Below, piece after piece: positions 1-6,167 of a DNA stretch of 6,998 nucleotides (the first letter of the stretch is position 1; each line of letters starts with the position of its first letter). The DNA lies in assembly GCA_900549195.1 (NCBI GenBank), contig URNK01000091.1, forward strand, positions 1-6,998, written 5' to 3'. The translations under genes were made by a program, and so were the position numbers. The notes beneath the pieces are model-generated. The model was not told the origin of the DNA. It made no database searches and worked only from the letters and a program-made list of their open reading frames with translations. The DNA comes from an uncultured Collinsella sp. GTDB taxonomy: Bacteria > Actinomycetota > Coriobacteriia > Coriobacteriales > Coriobacteriaceae.

Positions 1-696
1 GCGCGCCCGCAGCTCGTCGCTCGGCACGGTGTCGCTCGCGTCCCACAGCTCGGGATTGAGCGCGGGCGCGTGAGGGTCTACGGCGCAATGCGAGCTCGTG
101 CGCTCGTCACCGATGGGCATGTATTCGATAAAGCGCAGGTGGATGGGTCGGTCGAGCGTGAGCCGCGCAAGGGCCGCCACATCCTGGTTGAGTCGGCGCA
201 CCACAACGCAGTTGACCTTAACGGGCTCAAAGCCCCAAGCCAGCGCCGCGTCGATGCCGGCCATGGTCTGCTCGAGTCGACCCAGGCGCGTGATCTTTCC
301 AAAGAGCGTAGGGTCGAGCGTGTCGAGCGAAATGTTGACGCGGTTAAGACCGGCGTCTTTGAGCTGCGGCGCCAGCTTGGGCAGCAGGGCGCCATTGGTG
401 GTGAGCGAAATGTCCTCGATCTGCGGAATCGCGCGGATATCACGAATGAGCGGAATAATACGGCGGCTGACCAGCGGCTCGCCACCCGTCAGGCGTACGC
501 GGCGAATGCCCTCCCCCGCCACCATGCGCACAAAGCGGGCGATTTCCTCGGCGCTGAGCAGCTCGTCGTGTGCACGGGGCGCCACGCCATCGGCCGGCAT
601 GCAGTAAATGCAGCGGAAATTGCACTTGTCGGTAACGGCAATGCGCAGGTAGTTGATATCGCGGCCAAAGCCGTCATGTTGCACGTGCCCGTCCAC
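1..696 (-). CDS. moaA: GTP 3',8-cyclase MoaA (radical SAM), 3' end beyond window
   Basis: MoaA uses S-adenosylmethionine and a [4Fe-4S] cluster to rearrange GTP into 3',8-cyclo-7,8-dihydro-GTP, the first step of molybdopterin synthesis in the cytoplasm; MoaC normally completes the step. Reading the minus strand gives 232 uninterrupted codons to the window edge. The radical SAM motif CNFRCIYC has its cysteines at residues 25, 29 and 32. It is followed by MPADG, the SAM-binding LTGGEPL near 69-75, TTNG, and NISLDTLDP, all typical of MoaA. The missing C-terminal third should hold the second cluster's cysteines. I chose the GTG at 694-696 because a strong purine-rich ribosome site (GGGGAGGG, about 701-708) lies 4-5 bases upstream. 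A second in-frame GTG at 682-684 is possible but worse placed. The gene is separated from its upstream neighbour by 235 bp and appears to have its own promoter. Identity is firm; only the start is open. Confidence 0.95.
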   Translation of the reverse strand, partial: MDGHVQHDGFGRDINYLRIAVTDKCNFRCIYCMPADGVAPRAHDELLSAEEIARFVRMVAGEGIRRVRLTGGEPLVSRRIIPLIRDIRAIPQIEDISLTTNGALLPKLAPQLKDAGLNRVNISLDTLDPTLFGKITRLGRLEQTMAGIDAALAWGFEPVKVNCVVVRRLNQDVAALARLTLDRPIHLRFIEYMPIGDERTSSHCAVDPHAPALNPELWDASDTVPSDELRAR

Positions 697-736
697 GCAA
701 CCCTCCCCTCACGCGGCGTTTTATTCTTCGGAAAAC

Positions 737-764
737 ATAATACCCCATGCGAGAATCATGCCGA
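737..764 (-). promoter_or_regulatory. candidate moaA promoter
   Basis: On the minus strand a TATTAT box (737-742, five of six matches to the -10 consensus) is preceded by TCGGCA (759-764, four of six matches to TTGACA) with a 16-bp spacer. Transcription would begin near 730, leaving a leader of about 34 bases before the GTG start of moaA. The -35 box is weak, so this is a plausible candidate rather than a firm call. No longer leader of the kind used by a molybdenum-cofactor riboswitch fits between this promoter and the gene. Confidence 0.35.
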
Positions 765-828
765 CACCCGTACGACAGGACAGGTCGCTTCGAGCAAAAC
801 GGACTTTCCAAGCCCATCCTCAACACGC

Positions 829-891
829 AAACCATCACAACATTCGATGCTTTTCTCGTTTTTGGCAAAAAACGTCGAATGTTGTGATGGT
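829..891. repeat. palindromic repeat, copy A
   Basis: Two perfect 17-base arms, ACCATCACAACATTCGA (831-847) and its reverse complement (875-891), enclose a 27-base loop. The loop carries its own 7-bp stem, CGTTTTT (857-863) with AAAAACG (868-874), around GGCA. With the two preceding A residues, the 63 bp recur at 2071-2133 in the same orientation with one difference (T at 856, C at 2098). The similarity stops abruptly at both ends. The element lies 40 bp past the stop codon of the 932-1969 gene and could serve as its terminator, but on the minus strand only three T residues follow the stem. It contains no open reading frame of note. A REP-like or MITE-like element is an alternative reading. 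Confidence 0.9.
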
Positions 892-931
892 CTGCCTGCC
901 CACGGCACCCCGTAGAAGGACCAAAGCGCCC

Positions 932-1969
932 CTAAAGGCCGCCATCCCAGTGTCGAATCACGAATTCTCGCAGGTCGTTCTGACGTTTCTGGAACACCTC
1001 GCTTCGGTCGCACTTGAGGCCCATAGCGAGCGCGATGGCGTTCATCGCCCGATGCAATTGCAGCTGGTGGGCAAACTGAGTCCCGGTGAGGACGATCATC
1101 CTAAAGCCCAGCGCGCTCAGCACGGTCATACGCTCCGCGTCCGACGCGCTGCGCTGTTTATCAAGATGGTCCGAGCCGTTGTATTCAATCCCCGTACCGC
1201 TCGCAGGCGCGTATACGTCGATCTCGAAATACCCGGCCTTTGCGAGATACTTGAACTCGTTGGGAACATCGACCCGATGGTTGAGCTCGATCTTGGCGTA
1301 TCCCAGCCCGCCCTGGGAACGTTTTGCTACGACCATGATTGCGGTGGCCGTCTCCATGGGCGAACGCGCGCCATCGTGCACGCGCTTGAGCACGGCGGCC
1401 GCGCGTATAGCCCCCTGACGAGATCGGTTCTCATTGCAATAGGCAATCAAGTCGGCAACGGTGTACCTCTGCCCCATCTCGACATAATCGCCTGTCGACA
1501 GATGATTCAAATGGTATCGGGCGCAGATTTCGTAGCCATATTCCAGCTGCTCGGGCTCGCTCATCCACGAACCCGCTTGGACAAAGCACATGGCCTCATC
1601 AACCACCAGAAGGCCCTCTGCCACCTCGATAAGATGGCCTGGAGGTACCGGCGCCCCAAACACGTGGCACCTAAATCCAGCCGGCGTCGAGCGCTCAAAA
1701 TCGAAGTTGACGAGCGTGTCGATATGATCGAGCTCTTCTCGTGGAATACCAAGTGAGACCAGATAGTCGGTAACGATCCCAACTGCCGTTGAAGCCCTCA
1801 GCCCCTTGGCATCGAGTCCCAATTTGGGCAGGCCCGCGGTCGGCTCCGCCTCGTTAGCAAGCGAGTCCTCATCGTATAGGCTGCTTGCTCGCGAGAGCGG
1901 CTCGGACGGGCGCGCCACGTTGTGGTACAGCCAGGCAGTCTTATGGGACAGGACGATCGGCAGGTCCAT
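932..1969 (-). CDS. orphan protein with Vsr/DUF559-like nuclease domain
   Basis: I do not recognise a named gene. The 345-aa product is predicted to be cytoplasmic, without signal peptide or membrane segments. Residues 5-20 (IVLSHKTAWLYHNVAR) resemble the stretch following the helix-turn-helix in AbiEi-type antitoxin-like proteins. The C-terminal part, about 200-300, has the layout of Vsr/DUF559 PD-(D/E)XK nucleases: SPMET at 203-207, FEIDVYAP with D251, IEYNG with E262, H268, SDAER with D277 and R280, then LGFRMIVLT at 287-295. D251 and E262 are the likely metal ligands. The middle shows no motif I can name. The ATG start is supported by GGAGG at 1974-1978, four bases upstream. The gene stands alone between moaA and an ABC operon, transcribed in the same direction as both, and is bracketed by two near-identical palindromic repeats. 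Possible roles are a DNA-repair or defence nuclease, or a toxin-antitoxin-type regulator. Fold is a moderate-confidence inference; function is unknown. Confidence 0.85.
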   Translation of the reverse strand: MDLPIVLSHKTAWLYHNVARPSEPLSRASSLYDEDSLANEAEPTAGLPKLGLDAKGLRASTAVGIVTDYLVSLGIPREELDHIDTLVNFDFERSTPAGFRCHVFGAPVPPGHLIEVAEGLLVVDEAMCFVQAGSWMSEPEQLEYGYEICARYHLNHLSTGDYVEMGQRYTVADLIAYCNENRSRQGAIRAAAVLKRVHDGARSPMETATAIMVVAKRSQGGLGYAKIELNHRVDVPNEFKYLAKAGYFEIDVYAPASGTGIEYNGSDHLDKQRSASDAERMTVLSALGFRMIVLTGTQFAHQLQLHRAMNAIALAMGLKCDRSEVFQKRQNDLREFVIRHWDGGL

Positions 1970-2070
1970 GAGCCCTCCAATGGAGTCGGATAACCAACCT
2001 TATTCCCCTGCTCACGGGTCCGCACACCTTCGTGCGCAAGAAAGCGATTCCGCCCGGTCGAGTGGCAGAA
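1970..2070. other. upstream region of the nuclease-like gene
   Basis: This stretch must contain the promoter of the 932-1969 gene if that gene is transcribed on its own. I see no convincing pair of promoter boxes on the minus strand; the best -10-like strings are poor. A small hairpin with 5-bp arms (CGCAC 2021-2025, GTGCG 2032-2036) and a short dyad, CTCCATTGGAG on the minus strand, overlapping the ribosome site near 1974-1984 are present. Both are short enough to be chance. Confidence 0.3.
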
Positions 2071-2135
2071 AAACCATCACAACATTCGATGCTTTTCCCG
2101 TTTTTGGCAAAAAACGTCGAATGTTGTGATGGTTT
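2069..2135 (-). terminator. probable terminator of the ABC operon (within repeat B)
   Basis: Read on the minus strand, the 19-bp palindrome lies 49 bp past the TAA stop at 2185-2187 and ends in a run of five T (2069-2073), three of which are the base of the stem. A long stable hairpin ending in T residues at this position is what an intrinsic terminator would look like. The large loop and the high A+T of the arms make it atypical, so termination is inferred, not shown. Confidence 0.5.
2071..2135. repeat. palindromic repeat, copy B
   Basis: This is the second copy of the element at 829-891, in the same orientation, differing at one base over 63. Here the arms pair over 19 bp (2071-2089 with 2117-2135) because the two bases after the right arm are TT. 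The inner 7-bp stem around GGCA is unchanged (2099-2105 with 2110-2116). The flanks share nothing with those of copy A. The two copies start 1242 bp apart and bracket exactly one gene. Perfect arms in both copies suggest recent spread or selection on the structure. Confidence 0.9.
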
Positions 2136-2184
2136 GAGGCGAGGTGAGGGGCGCGGAAGGGTCAAAACATCGTACTCGAACGGG

Positions 2185-4083
2185 TTAATCCAACTCTTTT
2201 AAGCCATGCGCCAGCTGCCAGTACTCGCCGTGCTGGGCGAGCAACTCTTCGTGCGTGCCGCGCTCGATGATGCGGCCGTGTTCGAGGACCATGATGGCAT
2301 CGGCGTCGCGGACAGTGGACAGGCGGTGCGCGATCATAAACGTGGTGCGACCGCGCATGATGCGGTCCATACCGCGCTCGATGAGCTTTTCGGTACGCGT
2401 GTCGATGGAGCTCGTGGCCTCGTCCAGGATGAGCACCGGTGGGTCGGCGACGGCCACGCGCGCGATGGCGAGCAGCTGGCGCTGGCCCTGTGACAGGTTG
2501 GCGCCGTCGGCCGTGACCGGTGTGTCGTAGCCCCGCGGCAGGCGGCGGATAAACGAATCCGCGCAGGCGGCCTCAGCAGCGGCGCGCACCTCTTCGTCGG
2601 TCGCGTCGAGCTTGCCAAAGCGGATGTTCTGCGCAATGGTGCCGCTAAACAGGTGCGTATCCTGCAGCACAATGCCGAGCGACCCGCGCAGGCTGGCCTT
2701 GGCAATGTGCTTGACGTCGATGCCGTCGTACGTGATCTCGCCGTCATCGACCTCGTAGAAGCGGTTGATGAGGTTGGTAATGGTCGTCTTGCCGGCGCCC
2801 GTGGAGCCCACAAACGCAATCTTTTGCCCCGGCTTGGCAAACAGGTTGAGGTCCGTGAGCACGCGGGCGCCCGGCACGTAGGAAAAGTCCACGGCATGGA
2901 AGCGCACGTCGCCGGCAAGCGGGACCAAGCCGCACGTGAGCTCGGTGCCGTCGGCGGCCACCGCGCGGCCCGACTCATCAACGGCTGCCACATCATGCAA
3001 ATGCCCGTACGCGCCCACGCCCTGGCCCTCGGGAATCTTCCACGCCCACGCGGCGTCGCCCGTCTGCACCAGCTCCACGCAGCCCTCGTCCACCTCGGGC
3101 TCAAGGTCCATGGCGGCAAACAGGCGCTCGGCACCGGCCAACGCGTTGAGCAAGAAGTTGCCGAGCTGCGTAAACTGGTTGATGGGCATGGCGGCCTGGC
3201 GCACAAAGACCAGGTAGCTCGCGAGCGCACCTACGTCGGCGAGCCCCTTGATGCAGAGCATGCCGCCCGCCACGGCGACGATGGCATAGTTGACGTAGCC
3301 AATCACGACAGTCATGGGCACCATGGAGTTGGCATAGCTCACGGCGGCGGTGCCGGTGCGGCGAAGCTCGTCGTTGCGGCAGGCAAAGCCGGCGACATTC
3401 GCCGCCTCACGGTTAAAGACCTTGATGACCTTTTGACCCGAGACCATCTCTTCGATATATCCGTCCAGGTCGCCAAGCGATGCCTGCTGGGCAGCAAAGA
3501 AACGCTTAGAGCGCGCGCCCGAGTAGCGCGCATACAGCACAATGGCCGCATCGCACACGAGTGTGATAATCGTGAGCTGCCAGTTAAGGATGATGAGCAT
3601 AGCCGTGGTGCCCACAACCTGAATGGCGGCCTGAATCACGTTAGCAAAGCTGTTGTTGAGCGCCTCGGAGACGGTGTCGACGTCGTTGGTGAAAAAGCTC
3701 ATGATGTCGCCCGAGCGCGTGCTGTCAAAAATACTGAGCGGCAGCGTCTGGATGTGCGCGAACAGGTCGCGGCGAATATCGGACACCACGCGTTGGGCCG
3801 CGCGCACCATAATCTGCGAGTAGCCCAGGGCCGAAAGCACTCCCGCGGCGTAGATGATCGCCGTCAGGATGACCTGCTTGGCGAGCAGTTCCTCCCCGCC
3901 CGTGGCCAAACCGTTAACGATGGGGCGCACCATGTAGGTGCCGACGAGGCTCGCGATGGCGGCGACGGAGGCGAGCACGCCCACCGCGAGCAACGAGAAC
4001 TTGGCATGCCCCATGTAGGAGAGCAGGCGGCGCACCGTGCGCTTGAGGTCGGCCGGGCGTGCTTGGGCTGCAGTCTTAGGCAT
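2185..4083 (-). CDS. heterodimeric ABC exporter, subunit with intact ATP site
   Basis: This 632-aa half-transporter joins a six-helix type IV exporter membrane domain (about residues 28-325) to an ATPase domain (about 390-625). It probably extrudes drugs, lipids or peptides across the cytoplasmic membrane; the substrate cannot be read from sequence. Seen motifs are Walker A GSTGAGKT 426-433, Q-loop Q474, signature LSQGQ 530-534 (deviating from LSGGQ), Walker B LILDE 551-555 with the catalytic Glu, and switch histidine H586. Its partner at 4076-5905 has the opposite pattern, as in TM287/TM288-type heterodimers, where this subunit corresponds to TM288. An unusually long linker, about residues 330-392 and including WAWKIPEG, separates the two domains; I recall similar Trp-containing insertions in related exporters of Clostridia. 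The ATG at 4081-4083 overlaps the upstream gene's end by 8 bases and has AAGGGGGT at 4091-4098, so translation is likely coupled. The reading frame stays open to 4755, but that extension is a shadow of the upstream gene. Confidence 0.93.
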   Translation of the reverse strand: MPKTAAQARPADLKRTVRRLLSYMGHAKFSLLAVGVLASVAAIASLVGTYMVRPIVNGLATGGEELLAKQVILTAIIYAAGVLSALGYSQIMVRAAQRVVSDIRRDLFAHIQTLPLSIFDSTRSGDIMSFFTNDVDTVSEALNNSFANVIQAAIQVVGTTAMLIILNWQLTIITLVCDAAIVLYARYSGARSKRFFAAQQASLGDLDGYIEEMVSGQKVIKVFNREAANVAGFACRNDELRRTGTAAVSYANSMVPMTVVIGYVNYAIVAVAGGMLCIKGLADVGALASYLVFVRQAAMPINQFTQLGNFLLNALAGAERLFAAMDLEPEVDEGCVELVQTGDAAWAWKIPEGQGVGAYGHLHDVAAVDESGRAVAADGTELTCGLVPLAGDVRFHAVDFSYVPGARVLTDLNLFAKPGQKIAFVGSTGAGKTTITNLINRFYEVDDGEITYDGIDVKHIAKASLRGSLGIVLQDTHLFSGTIAQNIRFGKLDATDEEVRAAAEAACADSFIRRLPRGYDTPVTADGANLSQGQRQLLAIARVAVADPPVLILDEATSSIDTRTEKLIERGMDRIMRGRTTFMIAHRLSTVRDADAIMVLEHGRIIERGTHEELLAQHGEYWQLAHGLKELD

Positions 4084-5905
4084 GGCACTCACCCCCTTCC
4101 AAGGGTGATTCGCCGGGGACGGAGGAAAACGGATCATTCGCGCAGCCATCGTCGCAGCCGTCGCCGGCGTCCGCGTTCCCCGCAAACTCCATCTGCGAGG
4201 CGTAAATCTCCTGGTAGATGTTGTCGCCCGCCAGCAGCTCCTCGTGCGTGCCCACGCCGTGGACACGACCGTCGTCCAACACCACAATACGATCGGCATC
4301 CATGACACTCGCGATGCGCTGGGCGATGATGAGCACGGTCGCATCGGGAATCCGAGCGATGTGCTCGCGAATCTTTGCGTCGGTCGCCATATCGACCGCG
4401 CTGGTGGAGTCATCAAAAATGAGCACGCGCGGGTGCTTGAGCAGCGTGCGCGCGATGCACAGGCGTTGCTTCTGGCCACCCGAGACACCGGCGCCGCCTT
4501 GGCCCAACTCGCCGTCCAGCCCGCCGATGCGATCAAGGAACTCGTCCACGCACGCCGCGCGGCAAGCCGCGAGGAGCTCATCGTCCGACGCCTGCGGATT
4601 GCCCCACTGCAGATTCTCGCGCACGGTGCCCGTAAACAGCACGTTCTTTTGCAGCACAATGCCCACAGCGTCGCGCAAGGCGGCGAGGTCGTAGTCACGC
4701 ACGTCACGTCCGCCCACAAGCACGGCGCCCTCGGTAGCGTCGTACAGGCGCGCAATCAGCTGCACAAGTGAGCTCTTGCCCGAGCCCGTGCCGCCGAGGA
4801 TGCCCGCCGTCGAGCCGCTCTCGATGCGAAGGTCGATATGCTCGAGCACATCCTCGGCTGCATCCGCGCGGTATTTAAAGGAAACGTCGCGAAACTCGAT
4901 ACTGCCGTCCGCTGGCGCCGCAATCGCGAGGTCTCCCGCGGGGTTGGCGATAAAGGGCTCCTCATCGAGCACCTCGGCGATACGGCCCACACTCGTAAGA
5001 GCGCGCGTGAGCAGCAAAAACACGTTGGAAATCATCATGAGCGAATTCATGATCAGCAGCACGTAGCTCATAAAGCCCGTGAGCGAGCCCACGCCCAGCT
5101 TGCCGGCGAGAATCATGCGGCCGCCAATCCACAGGATGGAGAGCGCAGCCACGTACATCGACAGCTGAAACACCGGCAGGTTGAGCACCGCGCTGCCAAA
5201 GGTCTTTGTCGCAGTGCGCGCGAGCTCGGTATTGACGGTGTCGAACTTGGCCTCCTCGTGCTCGGTACGAACGTAGGCCTTGACGGCACGCACGGCGGTG
5301 AGGTCTTCCTGCACCACGCCGTTGAGGTGGTCCATCGAGGTCTGGAGTTGGCGGTAGAGCGGGCTCACGCGATAGGTGATGACGCCCAGCACGATTGCCA
5401 GCACGGGCAAGATGATCGCAAAGACGGTGGCGAGCGGGCGCGACAGCATCAGCGCGTAGATAAGGCCGACGATAAGCGTCACCGGGCCGCGCACCATAGG
5501 GCGAAAGCCGTTGCCCACAGCATTTTGGATAACGGTGATGTCCGTGGTCATGCGGGTGACGAGTGAGCTGGCGTCGTAGTTGTCCAGGTTACCAAAAGCG
5601 AGCGTCTGAATCTTTTTGTACTCGGCCTCGCGCAGGTTAGCGCCTAGGCCCGAGGCAACGCGGGCGGACGTGCGGGCATAACCCAAGCCCAGTACCAGCG
5701 AAAGCGCAGCGCACACCAACATGTACGCGCCCTGCAGCAGCATGTAGTTGATATCACCCGCAGGCACGCCCACATCGATGATGTTGGCCATGATGACCGG
5801 GATAAACAGCTCGAGCACCGTCTCGACCGACACAAAGAACACGCCGAGGATGGCATCGCGACGGTATTCCCCCAAGTAGGAAAACAGGATCTTGAGATTG
5901 CGCAC
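4076..5905 (-). CDS. heterodimeric ABC exporter, subunit with degenerate ATP site
   Basis: This 609-aa half-transporter has membrane helices at roughly 17-38, 55-76, 137-156, 158-178, 246-268 and 276-298, then an ATPase domain at about 335-570. Walker A is GGTGSGKS 371-378, the Q-loop is Q419 and the signature is VSGGQ 474-478. Walker B reads VLIFDD (494-499), with Asp where the catalytic Glu should be, and the switch histidine is replaced by Gln (Q529). These two changes define the degenerate, non-hydrolysing site of heterodimeric exporters such as TM287/TM288. Its consensus signature would complete the active site of the partner encoded directly downstream. The C-terminus carries an extra tail (about 572-609) rich in Gly and Asp with Cys584, Cys588, Cys607 and His608. 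The start is a GTG at 5903-5905, with GGGGGA at 5915-5920 nine bases upstream; a nearby ATG at 5913-5915 is out of frame. It is the first gene of a two-gene operon. Confidence 0.93.
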   Translation of the reverse strand: MRNLKILFSYLGEYRRDAILGVFFVSVETVLELFIPVIMANIIDVGVPAGDINYMLLQGAYMLVCAALSLVLGLGYARTSARVASGLGANLREAEYKKIQTLAFGNLDNYDASSLVTRMTTDITVIQNAVGNGFRPMVRGPVTLIVGLIYALMLSRPLATVFAIILPVLAIVLGVITYRVSPLYRQLQTSMDHLNGVVQEDLTAVRAVKAYVRTEHEEAKFDTVNTELARTATKTFGSAVLNLPVFQLSMYVAALSILWIGGRMILAGKLGVGSLTGFMSYVLLIMNSLMMISNVFLLLTRALTSVGRIAEVLDEEPFIANPAGDLAIAAPADGSIEFRDVSFKYRADAAEDVLEHIDLRIESGSTAGILGGTGSGKSSLVQLIARLYDATEGAVLVGGRDVRDYDLAALRDAVGIVLQKNVLFTGTVRENLQWGNPQASDDELLAACRAACVDEFLDRIGGLDGELGQGGAGVSGGQKQRLCIARTLLKHPRVLIFDDSTSAVDMATDAKIREHIARIPDATVLIIAQRIASVMDADRIVVLDDGRVHGVGTHEELLAGDNIYQEIYASQMEFAGNADAGDGCDDGCANDPFSSVPGESPLEGGECHA

Positions 5906-5946
5906 GCAGGTTCATCCCCCATCAAACGTTGTTCGCAAACGCACGT

Positions 5947-5974
5947 ATTATTGCGCGACAGGCGATGGTGTCAA
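5947..5974 (-). promoter_or_regulatory. promoter of the ABC exporter operon
   Basis: On the minus strand a perfect -35 box TTGACA (5969-5974) is followed after 16 bp by AATAAT (5947-5952), five of six matches to the -10 consensus. Transcription would begin near 5940, giving a leader of about 35 bases to the GTG start. This is the strongest housekeeping-type promoter in the window and suggests appreciable basal expression unless a repressor binds. Confidence 0.75.
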
Positions 5975-6094
5975 GTGACGCGAAACCGATTTCTGCAAGG
6001 CTAACGAACGTGCCAAACAAGCATAGTGCGCATCTGTATTCAGTTGGAAATAATCGTGGGCCTCACTTTTTTCGCCCTGTCTTCGACTCAAACC

Positions 6095-6130
6095 TTGACT
6101 CTACAATCGTTATAGGTTTTTCACTACACT
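6095..6130 (+). promoter_or_regulatory. possible control region of the MATE gene
   Basis: Upstream of the MATE gene, TTGACT (6095-6100) is immediately followed by an imperfect dyad, CTACAA (6101-6106) and TTATAG (6110-6115), around TCG with one mismatch. A -10-like TACACT lies at 6125-6130. The 24-bp gap between the two boxes is too long for a standard promoter, so either a regulator helps or one of the boxes is wrong. TACAAT at 6102-6107 is an alternative -10 without a good -35. The pentamer GACTC also occurs twice, at 6085-6089 and 6097-6101. Confidence 0.3.
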
Positions 6131-6167
6131 GGTAGCTAAACGAACCCAGCCAGAAAGTGCCCCGCCC

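Noticed and set aside
70..915. Plus-strand open frame of 281 codons opposite moaA
   Set aside because: The minus strand encodes unmistakable MoaA motifs over the same bases; the plus-strand product has no coherent features.
653..1756. Plus-strand open frame of 367 codons over the nuclease-like gene and repeat A
   Set aside because: It has no ribosome site or domain and reads through the palindrome. The opposite strand has a well-placed ribosome site and nuclease motifs, so this is a shadow.
1974..1984. Short dyad CTCCATTGGAG overlapping the ribosome site of the nuclease-like gene
   Set aside because: It has five-base arms around a single base, which cannot form a stable hairpin, and it is too short to claim as an operator without comparative support.
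829..2135. Two-repeat CRISPR array or composite transposon ending in the palindromes
   Set aside because: Only two copies 1.2 kb apart with a full gene between them are not a CRISPR array. No transposase, no inverted terminal repeats relative to each other and no clear target duplication are visible.
2653..4305. Long plus-strand open frame of 550 codons opposite the ABC genes
   Set aside because: Its protein is rich in His, Arg, Ala and Gly with no recognisable motif, and it lies antisense to two clearly conserved ABC genes in GC-rich DNA, where such shadows are common.
4084..4755. N-terminal extension of the second ABC subunit (frame open to 4755, 856 aa)
   Set aside because: The extension is Arg/Ser/Cys-rich shadow sequence of the upstream ABC gene. 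The ABC fold begins at the ATG at 4083, which has its own ribosome site.
5644..5925. Alternative minus-strand frame starting with two Met codons just upstream of the ABC operon start
   Set aside because: It is out of frame with the ABC protein and its translation, rich in Cys, Ser and Arg, is a frame-shifted shadow of the first ABC gene.
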